Source of the DNA: Xenophilus sp. L33
Lineage (GTDB): Bacteria > Pseudomonadota > Gammaproteobacteria > Burkholderiales > Burkholderiaceae_C
Length of the DNA stretch: 64,000 nt
NCBI RefSeq assembly: GCF_009765735.1
Contig: NZ_LMUW01000112.1
Span: forward strand, 62,887 to 126,886
Direction of reading: 5' to 3'
Below, piece after piece: positions 44,078 through 52,208 of the stretch. The stretch's first letter is position 1, and the number at the start of each line of letters is the position of its first letter. The notes beneath the pieces were generated by a model. It was given only the letters and a program-made list of their open reading frames with translations, was not told the origin of the DNA and did no database searches. The translations under genes and the position numbers were made by a program.

Positions 44078-44888
44078 ATTCTTTCCCACCAAGACGCCCG
44101 AAGGCGCGGTCAAGCTGCGCGCGGTGCGCCAGCAGCTCTACGCGCAGAAGCCGGAGTTCTGCTCGGTCACCTACGGCGCCGGCGGCTCGACCCACGAGGG
44201 CACCTTCGGCGCGGTGCGCGAGATCCTCGGCGAAGGCATGGCCGCCGCCTGCCATTTCTCGTGCATCGGCGCCACCCGGTCGACCGTGCGTGCCCAGCTG
44301 GCCGAACTGAAGGCGATGGGCGTCAAGCGCCTGGTCGCGCTGCGCGGCGACCTGCCGAGCGGCTACGGCCTCGGCGGCGAATTCCACTACGCCAGCGATC
44401 TGGTCGGCTTCATCCGCGAGGAGACCGGCCGCGACTTCCACATCGAGGTCGCCTGCTACCCCGAAGTGCATCCGCAGGCCCGCTCGCCCGAGGCCGACCT
44501 GCAGGCCTACGCCGCCAAGGTGCGCGCCGGTGCCGATTCCGCCATCACCCAGTATTTCTTCAGCGCCGAGGCCTATTGGCGCTTCGTCGAGGAATCGCAG
44601 GCGCTGGGGCTGTCGATCCCGGTGGTGCCGGGCATCATGCCGATCACCAGCTCGACCCAGCTGATGCGCTTCTCCGACGCCTGCGGCGCCGAGATCCCGC
44701 GCTGGATCCGGCTGCGGCTGCAGGCCTTCGGCGACGACACCGCGTCGATCCGCGCCTTCGGCCTCGACGTGGTCGCCGACCTTTGCGAGCGGCTCTGCAC
44801 CGGCGGCGCGCCGGGGCTGCACTTCTACACGATGAACCAGTCGACGGCCACGCTCGGCCTGCTGGAGCGGCTGGGCTGGACCGAATGA
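44055..44888 (+). CDS. metF: Methylenetetrahydrofolate reductase (NAD(P)H)
   Basis: A 277-residue flavin TIM-barrel enzyme reducing 5,10-methylene-THF to 5-methyl-THF for methionine synthesis. FEFFPTKTPEG near the N-terminus, CSVTYGAGGSTHEGT, LVALRGDLP and HFYTMNQSTATL at the C-terminus are family blocks. The start at 44055 has CCAGGAGCC upstream and overlaps the tlyA 3' end by 23 bp. Its stop overlaps the RlpA start (ATGA). It is the third gene of the methyl-cycle cluster under the SAH riboswitch, unless it has an internal promoter. Confidence 0.97.
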   Translation: MRLPLSFEFFPTKTPEGAVKLRAVRQQLYAQKPEFCSVTYGAGGSTHEGTFGAVREILGEGMAAACHFSCIGATRSTVRAQLAELKAMGVKRLVALRGDLPSGYGLGGEFHYASDLVGFIREETGRDFHIEVACYPEVHPQARSPEADLQAYAAKVRAGADSAITQYFFSAEAYWRFVEESQALGLSIPVVPGIMPITSSTQLMRFSDACGAEIPRWIRLRLQAFGDDTASIRAFGLDVVADLCERLCTGGAPGLHFYTMNQSTATLGLLERLGWTE

Positions 44889-45523
44889 GCCTGGCGGGCC
44901 GCATCGGCGCCCGCGGCAGCCTGCTGCTGGCGAGCGCCTGCCTGGCGGCCTGTACCGTTCAGCCGCACGTCGGCGGCACGGCCAACGGCGACCTGCGTCC
45001 TCTGGCCAAGCAGCCCGCGCTGCCGCCCGGCGCGCCGGCGCGCTCCGACGTGCCCTCGGTGCGCTACGACCTGGCGGTGTCGGGCGCCGGCGAGCAGATC
45101 CCCGACGGCGGCCTGCCCGGCGACAACAACCGCGAGGTCTTCGAGCGCGGCGGTGCTTCCTGGTACGGCCTGCAGTTCCACCTGCGCAAGACCGCCAGCG
45201 GCGAGCGCTTCGACATGACCGCCCTCACAGCGGCCCACAAGACGCTGCCCTTCAACACGCGCGTGTGCGTGCGCAGCCTGGTCAACGGCCGCGAGGTGCT
45301 GGTCCGCATCAACGACCGCGGGCCCTACGTGAGCGGCCGCGTGATCGACCTGAGCCGCGCCGCCGCCGACGCGATCGGGCTGCCGGAACTGGGCATCAAG
45401 CAGGTGGCGCTGTCGGTGGTGGACAAGGACGACGACCACTGCGGCGGCACCGCTGTCGGTGCCGACGATCCGCCGCCGCCGCCGGATTCGGTGCCCAAGC
45501 TCTTCGCCCGCCAGCGCCACTGA
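44885..45523 (+). CDS. RlpA family septal lipoprotein
   Basis: A 212-residue lipoprotein with a signal ending in the lipobox LAAC. The double-psi beta-barrel has ASWYGLQFHLRKTASGERF, ALTAAHKTLPFNTRV and RINDRGPYVSGRVIDLSRAAADAIG. RlpA proteins are outer-membrane lytic transglycosylases that cut denuded glycan at septa. No C-terminal SPOR domain is present, so septal targeting is uncertain. It is translationally coupled to metF. The C-terminus is a short proline-rich tail. Confidence 0.9.
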   Translation: MSLAGRIGARGSLLLASACLAACTVQPHVGGTANGDLRPLAKQPALPPGAPARSDVPSVRYDLAVSGAGEQIPDGGLPGDNNREVFERGGASWYGLQFHLRKTASGERFDMTALTAAHKTLPFNTRVCVRSLVNGREVLVRINDRGPYVSGRVIDLSRAAADAIGLPELGIKQVALSVVDKDDDHCGGTAVGADDPPPPPDSVPKLFARQRH

Positions 45524-45535
45524 GGCGCCGGACGC

Positions 45536-46501
45536 TCAGCCGCCCGCGTCGAGCGAGAAGGTGGCGTTGCGGTCCTGCGCCAGCCGCTCGGCCATCTGCG
45601 GCAGCGCCTCGGCCAGCAGCGGCTTCAGGGTGAAGGGCGGGTTGATCAGGAACATGCCGCTGGCGGGCAGGCCGGGCCGGTGGCTGGTGCCGGTGGCCGC
45701 ATCGGTCACGATCTTGCTCGACTTGACGGTCAAGGTGGCGTGCAGCCAGGGCTTGCCGGCCTTGGTCGCCATGGTCTTGAGCCGGCGCGGCAGGTCGTGC
45801 GCCTCGGGCCTCGGGATGATCGGATACCAGATCGCGTAGGTGCCGGTGGCGAAGCGCTTGAGCGCCTCGGCCACGAAGTCGAGCACCCGCGCGTAGTCGC
45901 TCTTGATCTCGTAGCTCGGGTCGCACAGCACCAGCGCGCGGCGCGAGGGCGGCGGCAGGAACTTGGTCGCGCTGCCGAAGCCGTCCTCGCGCAGCACCGC
46001 GATCTGCCGGCCGGCCTCGAGCTGGGCGATGTTGGCGTCCAGCGTGCGGGCGTCGGTCGGGTGCAACTCGAACAGCTTGAGCTTGTCATGCTCGCGCAGC
46101 AGATGCTGGACGATGAAGGGCGAGCCGGGGTAGATGCGGGCGCCGCCCTGCGGATTGAAGTCGCCGATGAGGGCGAGGTAGTCGGCCAGCGCGGGGGCGA
46201 GCGGTGCGTCGGCCGCGGGCTTGGTCGCTGCCTTCGCCGTGGTCTTGGCGGCGGTCTTGGCGGCGGTCTTGGCCGTCGCCTTGCCACCGGGCGCCAGCAG
46301 CCGCAGCACGCCTTCGGCCGCCTCGCCGCTGGTGCCGGCGTAGTCGCCGTCCAGGCGGTACAGGCCGGCGCCGGCGTGGGTGTCGACCACCGTCAGGGCG
46401 GTGTCCTTCTCGAGCAGGTGCGAAAGCGTGGCGATCAGCACCGTGTGCTTGAGCACGTCGGCGTGATTGCCGGCATGGAAGGCGTGGCGGTAGCTGAACA
46501 T
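45536..46501 (-). CDS. rlmJ: 23S rRNA (adenine2030-N6)-methyltransferase with a Lys/Ala insert
   Basis: A 321-residue RlmJ. The N-terminal YRHAFHAGNHADVLKH and VVDTHAGAG (SAM loop) and the catalytic LCDPSYE (DPPY-type) are present, and the C-terminus has SGMFLINPPFTL. Residues 73-96 (46214-46285) are a Lys/Ala/Thr repeat (GKATAKTAAKTAAKTTAK...) not found in E. coli RlmJ; it resembles a histone H1-like tail. It lies between the SAM-binding region and the cap, so it is probably a surface loop. It diverges from rplM. Start at 46501 fits the family N-terminus. Confidence 0.95.
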   Translation of the reverse strand: MFSYRHAFHAGNHADVLKHTVLIATLSHLLEKDTALTVVDTHAGAGLYRLDGDYAGTSGEAAEGVLRLLAPGGKATAKTAAKTAAKTTAKAATKPAADAPLAPALADYLALIGDFNPQGGARIYPGSPFIVQHLLREHDKLKLFELHPTDARTLDANIAQLEAGRQIAVLREDGFGSATKFLPPPSRRALVLCDPSYEIKSDYARVLDFVAEALKRFATGTYAIWYPIIPRPEAHDLPRRLKTMATKAGKPWLHATLTVKSSKIVTDAATGTSHRPGLPASGMFLINPPFTLKPLLAEALPQMAERLAQDRNATFSLDAGG

Positions 46502-46542
46502 CCGTCGATGGTAACGCCCGGGCCTCCCGCCGGGCCTCGGAT

Positions 46543-46572
46543 TTGCCCCCAAAGGCGGATTCTTCGTATAAT
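46543..46572 (+). promoter_or_regulatory. Sigma-70 promoter for rplM-rpsI
   Basis: TTGCCC (46543-46548) and a perfect TATAAT (46567-46572) are separated by 18 bp. Transcription from about 46580 would give a leader of about 130 nt before rplM that contains inverted repeats GCAGCG/CGCTGC (about 46583 and 46622). Such leaders are sites of L13 autoregulation in other bacteria, but the specific structure is not established here. Confidence 0.75.
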
Positions 46573-46707
46573 CGCGGGCTTCGCAGCGTTTTGAGTGGCC
46601 CCGCGGCGAAGGCAGCATCACGCTGCGCTCCCACCTAAGAGATTCCCAAAAGAGGAACACCGACCGTGGAAAAGGGCCCGCCAAACCTCTCCTTCAACGG
46701 AAAACTC

Positions 46708-47139
46708 ATGACCAAAACGTTCAGCGCCAAGCCCGCTGACGTGACGCACGAGTGGTTTGTGATTGACGCGACCGACAAGGTCCTCGGACGAGTAGCCAGC
46801 GAAGTTGCTCTCCGTTTGCGCGGCAAACACAAGGCCATTTACACGCCTCACGTCGACACCGGTGACTTCATCGTCATCATCAATGCAGCCCAGCTGCGCG
46901 TCACCGGCGCCAAGCCGATCGACAAGGTGTACTACCGTCACTCGGGCTATCCGGGCGGCATCAGCGCCACCAACTTCCGCGACATGCAAGCCAAGTTCCC
47001 GGGCCGCGCCCTGGAAAAGGCGGTCAAGGGCATGCTGCCCAAGGGCCCGCTCGGCTACGCGATGATCAAGAAACTCAAGGTGTACGGCGGTGCAGAGCAC
47101 CCGCACACCGCCCAACAGCCCAAAGTGCTGGAACTGTAA
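46708..47139 (+). CDS. rplM: 50S ribosomal protein L13
   Basis: A 143-residue ribosomal protein, the normal length. The N-terminal region (HEWFVIDATDKVLGRVAS), KHKAIYTPHVDTGDFI and the C-terminal GGAEHPHTAQQP are characteristic. L13 is an early 23S rRNA-binding assembly protein. The ATG at 46708 matches the family start; an in-frame GTG at 46666 would add an atypical N-terminus. It is cotranscribed with rpsI, whose start is 12 bp downstream. Confidence 0.98.
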   Translation: MTKTFSAKPADVTHEWFVIDATDKVLGRVASEVALRLRGKHKAIYTPHVDTGDFIVIINAAQLRVTGAKPIDKVYYRHSGYPGGISATNFRDMQAKFPGRALEKAVKGMLPKGPLGYAMIKKLKVYGGAEHPHTAQQPKVLEL

Positions 47140-47150
47140 GGAGCCTTGAG

Positions 47151-47543
47151 ATGATTGGTGAATGGAACAACGGAACCGGCCGTCGCAAATCGAGCGTCGC
47201 CCGCGTTTTCATCAAGAAGGGCACCGGCAAGATCACGGTCAATGGCAAGGACATCCAGGCTTACTTCGGCCGGGAAACCTCCATCATGATCGCCAAGCAG
47301 CCGCTGTTCTTGACGAACAACGTCGAGTCCTTCGACATCATGATCAACGTCGCCGGCGGCGGTGAATCGGGCCAGGCCGGCGCAGCGCGCCACGGCATCA
47401 CCCGTGCGCTGATCGACTACGACGCGACCCTCAAGCCGGTGCTGAGCCAGGCCGGTTTCGTCACTCGCGACGCGCGCGAAGTGGAACGCAAGAAGGTCGG
47501 CCTGCATTCCGCGCGCCGCCGCAAGCAGTTCTCCAAGCGCTGA
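47151..47543 (+). CDS. rpsI: 30S ribosomal protein S9
   Basis: A 130-residue protein of standard length with WNNGTGRRKSSVARVFIK at the N-terminus, GGGESGQAGAARHGITRAL in the middle and the basic KKVGLHSARRRKQFSKR tail that reaches the P-site tRNA. TAAGGAG precedes the ATG. The L13-S9 order is conserved in bacteria. An intrinsic terminator follows 39 bp after the stop. Confidence 0.98.
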   Translation: MIGEWNNGTGRRKSSVARVFIKKGTGKITVNGKDIQAYFGRETSIMIAKQPLFLTNNVESFDIMINVAGGGESGQAGAARHGITRALIDYDATLKPVLSQAGFVTRDAREVERKKVGLHSARRRKQFSKR

Positions 47544-47581
47544 AAGCGTTGTGTTTGGGCCTACCGCCCGCACTGTCAAAG

Positions 47582-47603
47582 AACCGCCTTCGGGCGGTTT
47601 TTT
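47582..47603 (+). terminator. Rho-independent terminator after rpsI
   Basis: AACCGCC and GGCGGTT form a 7-bp stem closed by a TTCG tetraloop (47589-47592), followed by TTTT. This is a classical strong intrinsic terminator and separates rplM-rpsI from erpA. Confidence 0.93.
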
Positions 47604-47667
47604 GTCGCTTGCAGTAGCATCAGTCTCATTGGCCGAGCCTTCGGCCCCCTCACAGGAGTCCTCTTTC

Positions 47668-48057
47668 ATGAGCGCCGTTGCAGAAAACGTCCCGTCCGCC
47701 GCCCTGGCCGAAGTGCCCGCGATGATGCCCGAACCCATCGTCTTCACCGACAGCGCGGCCGCCAAGGTCGCCGACCTGATCGCCGAGGAAGGCAACCCCG
47801 AACTGAAGCTGCGCGTGTTCGTGCAAGGCGGCGGCTGCTCGGGCTTCCAGTACGGCTTCACCTTCGACGAGATCACCAACGAAGACGACACCACCATGAC
47901 CAAGAACGGTGTCTCGCTGCTGATCGATGCGATGAGCTACCAATATTTGGTCGGCGCCGAGATCGACTACAAGGAAGACCTGCAAGGCGCCCAGTTCGTC
48001 ATCAAGAACCCGAACGCCACCAGCACCTGCGGCTGCGGTTCGAGCTTCTCGGCCTGA
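47668..48057 (+). CDS. erpA: Iron-sulfur cluster insertion protein ErpA
   Basis: A 129-residue A-type Fe-S carrier. The three cluster ligands are C57 in GGGCSGFQYGF and C121, C123 in STCGCGSSF. ErpA delivers clusters to isoprenoid and respiratory enzymes. The N-terminus carries about 25 extra residues before the conserved core, common in Burkholderiales. ATG 47668 follows ACAGGAG. A terminator lies on each side, so it is a single-gene unit. Confidence 0.95.
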   Translation: MSAVAENVPSAALAEVPAMMPEPIVFTDSAAAKVADLIAEEGNPELKLRVFVQGGGCSGFQYGFTFDEITNEDDTTMTKNGVSLLIDAMSYQYLVGAEIDYKEDLQGAQFVIKNPNATSTCGCGSSFSA

Positions 48058-48082
48058 TGCAGGGTCTTTCCGCCTCCCACGC

Positions 48083-48107
48083 AAAAGCCGCCTCAGGGCG
48101 GCTTTTT
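48083..48107 (+). terminator. Rho-independent terminator after erpA
   Basis: AAAAGCCGCC (48083-48092) and GGCGGCTTTTT (48097-48107) form a stem around a TCAG loop with a built-in T-run. It is 26 bp after the erpA stop and just before the DHA2 transporter. Confidence 0.93.
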
Positions 48108-48133
48108 GCTGCCCGTCTTCTTCTTCCGCATCC

Positions 48134-49552
48134 GTGACTCCTACCGAATCCCCGCGCAAGGCGCTCCTGTGGCTGGTCGCCGTCGGCTTCTTCATGCAGA
48201 CGCTCGACGGCACGATCATCAACACCGCGCTGCCGGCGATGGCCCACAGCCTGGGCGCCAGCCCGTTGCGCATGCAGTCGGTGGTGGTCGCCTATTCGCT
48301 CACGATGGCGATGCTGATCCCGGCCTCGGGCTGGGTCGCTGACCGCTTCGGCACGCGGCGCATCTTCTTCGCTGCGATCGTGCTGTTCTCCATCGGCTCG
48401 GTGCTGTGCTCGATCTCGCAAGGCGTCGGCGAGATGGTGGCCTCGCGCGTGCTGCAGGGCATGGGCGGCGCGATGCTGCTGCCGGTCGGCCGGCTGGCGC
48501 TGCTGCGCTCGGTGCCGAAGGCCGAATTCTTGGCGGCGATGAGCTTCGTGGCGATCCCGGGCCTGATCGGGCCGCTGCTCGGGCCGACGCTCGGCGGCTG
48601 GCTGGTCGAATACGCGTCCTGGCGCTGGATCTTCCTGATCAACGTGCCGGTCGGGCTGGTCGGCTGCGTGGCGACGCTGCGCATCATGCCGGACCTGCGC
48701 GCCGACGTGCTGCACCGCTTCGACGGCGTCGGCTACGCGCTGCTGGCCTTCGGCATGGTGGCGGTGTCGCTGGCGATCGACGGCGTCTCGAGCCTCGGGC
48801 TGCACGGCGTCGGCGTGATGGTGCTGCTGATCTTCGGCTTCGCGGCGATCGCGGCCTACTGGCTGCACGCGGCGCGCCGGCCGTTCCCGCTGTTCGAGCC
48901 TTCGCTGTTCGGCATCCCGACCCTGAGCATCGGCCTGATCGGCAACCTGTTCTCGCGCCTGGGCAGCGGCTGCATGCCCTTCCTGATCCCGCTCCTGCTG
49001 CAGATCTCGATGAACTATTCGCCGCTGCGTGCCGGGCTGATGATGCTGCCGATCGCGCTGGCCGGCATGGCGATGAAGCGCTACACCACGCCCTTGATCC
49101 AGCGCTACGGCTACCGCCGGGTGCTGGTGGTCAACACCGCGCTGGTGGGCCTGGCGATGGCCAGCTTCGGGCTGACCGGCCCTGACGAGCCGATCGCGCT
49201 GCAGATCCTGCAACTGGTCTTCTTCGGCGCGGTCAATTCGATGCAGTTCACCGCGATGAACACCATCACCCTGAAGGACCTCGGCAGCGGCATGGCCAGC
49301 AGCGGCAACACCTTGCTGTCGATGGTGCAGATGCTGGCGATGAGCATGGGCGTGGCCGCGGCCAGCGCGGTGCTGGGCGCCTACAACGAGATCTTCACCG
49401 GCGGCTCGCCGCTGGCGGTGCTGCATGCCTTCGAGGCCACCTTCGCCAGCATGGGGCTGATCACGCTGGCCTCGGCGCTGATCTTCTGGCACCTGCCGTC
49501 GGAAGCGCGGGAGATGACGCCGGCGCAGCCGGAAGTCTCGGGGCAGGGCTGA
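48134..49552 (+). CDS. DHA2-family (MdtD/EmrB-like) drug exporter
   Basis: A 472-residue major-facilitator protein with about 14 predicted helices. Motif A lies in GWVADRFGTRR, the drug-transporter motif C region is GLIGPLLGPTLGGWLVEYASWRWIFLIN, and helix 1 has MQTLDGTIINTALP, typical of DHA2 exporters and close to MdtD. Start is a GTG at 48134, 27 bp beyond the erpA terminator. No adjacent membrane-fusion protein is present, so it is not an EmrAB-type pair. Substrates unknown. Confidence 0.9.
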   Translation: MTPTESPRKALLWLVAVGFFMQTLDGTIINTALPAMAHSLGASPLRMQSVVVAYSLTMAMLIPASGWVADRFGTRRIFFAAIVLFSIGSVLCSISQGVGEMVASRVLQGMGGAMLLPVGRLALLRSVPKAEFLAAMSFVAIPGLIGPLLGPTLGGWLVEYASWRWIFLINVPVGLVGCVATLRIMPDLRADVLHRFDGVGYALLAFGMVAVSLAIDGVSSLGLHGVGVMVLLIFGFAAIAAYWLHAARRPFPLFEPSLFGIPTLSIGLIGNLFSRLGSGCMPFLIPLLLQISMNYSPLRAGLMMLPIALAGMAMKRYTTPLIQRYGYRRVLVVNTALVGLAMASFGLTGPDEPIALQILQLVFFGAVNSMQFTAMNTITLKDLGSGMASSGNTLLSMVQMLAMSMGVAAASAVLGAYNEIFTGGSPLAVLHAFEATFASMGLITLASALIFWHLPSEAREMTPAQPEVSGQG

Positions 49553-49573
49553 AAGCCGTCGAGCGTTGGCCGC

Positions 49574-50683
49574 TCAGGCCGGGTAGATCGCGCCCAGCAC
49601 CCGGGCACCGCGTGCGCCGGTCACGCTGGCCAGGTTGCCCGGCTCGCGGCGCAGGGTGCTGCGCGCCAGCCAGGCGAAAGCGGCGGCCTCGACCTCCTGC
49701 GGCGGCAGTCCGCGCTCGGCCGACGAGACCACTTCGACCTCGGGCAGTAGCGCGCGCAGGCGCGTCATGAGGTGCTGGTTGAGTGCGCCGCCACCGCAGA
49801 CGACCAGCGTGCGGCTGCCGGGTCCATGGCGCTGCAGGTGCGTGGCGCAGCAGCGCGCGGTCAGCTCCGTCAGCGTCGCCTGGACGTCGACCGGCGCGGC
49901 CTCGGTGGTGCCGAGCCGGGCCGCCAGCCAGGTCGGGTTGAACAGGTCGCGGCCGGTGCTCTTGGGCGGCGCCTTGGCGAAATAGGCCTCGGCCTCGAGC
50001 TGCGCCAGCAGCGCCGGCAGCACCTGGCCGCTGGCGGCCCACTGGCCGTTGTCGTCGTAGGGCTGGCCGTTGTGCGCCTGGCACCAATGGTCGATCAGCG
50101 CGTTGCCCGGGCCGCAGTCGAAGCCCAGCACCTCGCCGGCGCCGGCCGGCAGCAGGCTGAGGTTCGAGATGCCGCCGATGTTCAGCACCGCCACCGCCTG
50201 GTCACCGCGCGCGAAGAGGGCGCGGTGGAAGGCCGGCACCAGCGGTGCGCCCTGGCCGCCGGCCGCCAGGTCGCGGCTGCGGAAGTCGGCGACGACCGGG
50301 ATGCCGGTGAGCTCGGCCAGGAGCGACGGGTTGTTGATCTGCAGCGTGTAGCCGACGTCGTCGAATTCGCCGGGGCGATGGCGCACCGTCTGGCCGTGGG
50401 CGCCGATCGCGGCGACCGCATCGGCCTTGACGTCCGCGTCGCCGAGCAACTGCTGCACCACCGCCGCGTAGACCCGGGCCAGCCCGCTGCCGGCGAGCGC
50501 GGCGCGGTGCAGCTCGTTGTTGCCGGGCGTGTTGAGCGCCATCAGCTCGGCGCGCAGGGCCACCGGGAAGGCCGCGGCGGCGTAGCCCTGGACGGCGATC
50601 CGGCCGTCCGCGAAGTCCGCCAGGACGCCGTCGACGCCGTCCAGCGAGGTGCCTGACATGAGGCCGATGAAGAGTTCAGCCAT
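49574..50683 (-). CDS. anmK: Anhydro-N-acetylmuramic acid kinase
   Basis: A 369-residue sugar kinase that phosphorylates 1,6-anhydroMurNAc during peptidoglycan recycling. Family motifs are FIGLMSGTSLDGVDGVLADF at the N-terminus, GAHGQTVRHRPGEF, LNIGGISNLSLLP and GFDCGPGNALID, and VVCGGGALNQHLMTRL. Full length. It lies 18 bp downstream of an M23 peptidase gene, giving a cell-wall remodelling and recycling pair. Confidence 0.97.
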   Translation of the reverse strand: MAELFIGLMSGTSLDGVDGVLADFADGRIAVQGYAAAAFPVALRAELMALNTPGNNELHRAALAGSGLARVYAAVVQQLLGDADVKADAVAAIGAHGQTVRHRPGEFDDVGYTLQINNPSLLAELTGIPVVADFRSRDLAAGGQGAPLVPAFHRALFARGDQAVAVLNIGGISNLSLLPAGAGEVLGFDCGPGNALIDHWCQAHNGQPYDDNGQWAASGQVLPALLAQLEAEAYFAKAPPKSTGRDLFNPTWLAARLGTTEAAPVDVQATLTELTARCCATHLQRHGPGSRTLVVCGGGALNQHLMTRLRALLPEVEVVSSAERGLPPQEVEAAAFAWLARSTLRREPGNLASVTGARGARVLGAIYPA

Positions 50684-50701
50684 GGGAGAGGGAAGGAGTG
50701 C

Positions 50702-52051
50702 CTATTCGGCGGAGGCCTGTATGACCGTCAACGCGGACGACAGTTCATTGCGCGCCGACACCGCCTGCTTCTCGAACATCGGGCGCGCGGCCGGGCTGAT
50801 CGGGACGCTGCCGTCGGCCTGGGCGATGGTCGACGGGTCGGCGTAGTCGCCGTCGACCCGGAATTCGAAGTGCAGGTGCGGGCCGGTGGCCCAGCCGGTC
50901 ATGCCGACCGCGCCGACCTGCTGGCTCTGGGCGATGCGCTGGCCGACCTTGACGTCGATCCGGCTCAGGTGGGCATAGACCGTTTCCTGGTCGCTGCGGT
51001 GCTTGAGGATCACGATGTTGCCGTACCCGTTCTGCCAGCCGGCGAACTCGACCATGCCGTCGCCGACCGCGCGCACCGGCGTGCCCATCGGCGCCGCGAA
51101 GTCGATGCCGTGATGCTGGCGCCAGCGGTTCAGGATCGGGTGCATGCGCATCGCGAAGCCGCTGGTCACGCGCGAGAACTCGACCGGCGAGCTGAGGTAG
51201 GCGTGGTGCAGGTTGTCGCCGTTCGGGCGGTAGTAGCTGCCCTTCTCGCCAGGTTCCTTGAACCAGATCGCCTGGTAGAGCTTGCCGTCGCTCTCGAATT
51301 CGGCCGACAGCACCCGGCCGTTGCGCATCGTCTGGCCGTCGGCGTCGAGGGTCTCGTAGACCACGGCGAAGCGGTCGCCCTTCTTCATGGTGCGGAAGTC
51401 GACGTCGCCCGAGAAGATGTCGGCCAGCTGGCCGGAGATGGAGTCGGGGATGCCGGCCTCGTCGGTGGCGGCGAACAGCGAGGTCTGCACGATGCCGCTG
51501 GCCAGGCGCACGCCCGGGGTCAGCGCGTCGGTCTCGGTGCGGCTGGTGAAGCCGGCCGGCGTCTTCTCGATGACGAAGCGGGTGAAGCCGCCGCTGCCGT
51601 CGGGGATCCAGCGGGCGGTGATCTTCTCTAGCGCGTTCTGCTGCGAGGCCTCGACGGTGACCGTGCGGCCGGCCCGGCTCAGCAGCGCCGCGCGCGCCTG
51701 CGGGTTGCCGCGCAGGAAGGCGGCGGCGCCCGGGTCGGCGATGCCCAGGCGCTGCAGCAGCGCGTCGGCGGTGTCGCTGGAGCGGGTGATCTCGGTGCGA
51801 AAGAGGGTGAAGTCGTGGGCGTCGAGGGCGGCCAGCTGGTCGGCCAGCGGCAGCGGCTTGACCGCCTCGAAGACCTCGCGGACCGCCGGCGTCCGGGCGT
51901 CCGGACCGAGCGATGCCACCGCGAAGGCGCCGCCACCGGCGGTCAGCAGCACGGCGGCGATGGCGGCCGTGATCTGCTTCGGATAACTGCGAAAGAGATG
52001 GGCCACGCGCGAAGCCAGAAGCTCCTCGGCGGCAAGGATGCCGTTGATCAA
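50702..52051 (-). CDS. M23 family peptidoglycan endopeptidase
   Basis: A 449-residue protein with a single N-terminal membrane segment (ITAAIAAVLLTAGGG, residues 27-45), then a regulatory region and a C-terminal LytM/M23 domain. Zinc ligands appear in MHPILNRWRQHHGIDFAAP (H and D) and in HLHFEF, so the metal site is complete. Such enzymes cleave stem-peptide cross-links and are often MepM-like. The start is a TTG at 52051; a stop lies upstream with no ATG or GTG between. It diverges from tyrS and precedes anmK. Confidence 0.92.
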   Translation of the reverse strand: MINGILAAEELLASRVAHLFRSYPKQITAAIAAVLLTAGGGAFAVASLGPDARTPAVREVFEAVKPLPLADQLAALDAHDFTLFRTEITRSSDTADALLQRLGIADPGAAAFLRGNPQARAALLSRAGRTVTVEASQQNALEKITARWIPDGSGGFTRFVIEKTPAGFTSRTETDALTPGVRLASGIVQTSLFAATDEAGIPDSISGQLADIFSGDVDFRTMKKGDRFAVVYETLDADGQTMRNGRVLSAEFESDGKLYQAIWFKEPGEKGSYYRPNGDNLHHAYLSSPVEFSRVTSGFAMRMHPILNRWRQHHGIDFAAPMGTPVRAVGDGMVEFAGWQNGYGNIVILKHRSDQETVYAHLSRIDVKVGQRIAQSQQVGAVGMTGWATGPHLHFEFRVDGDYADPSTIAQADGSVPISPAARPMFEKQAVSARNELSSALTVIQASAE

Positions 52052-52208
52052 AACTCGAATTCCAGCCCAGGTTCAGCGAAGCCGTGCTGCGATGCCGTGT
52101 CGGACGGGTGGCAGGACGGTGCGGGAGACCGCGCCGCTTAGAATTCGGCGCTTGAAAAAGTGGGCCGAGTATAACTTCGCACCTGGCGAAAACGCCCCAA
52201 AAAGTCGC

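Noticed and set aside
52152..52175. Possible tyrS promoter TTGAAA with a TATAAC box
   Set aside because: The spacer is only 12 bp, too short for a sigma-70 promoter; no better -35 is visible at 16-18 bp, so no promoter is called.
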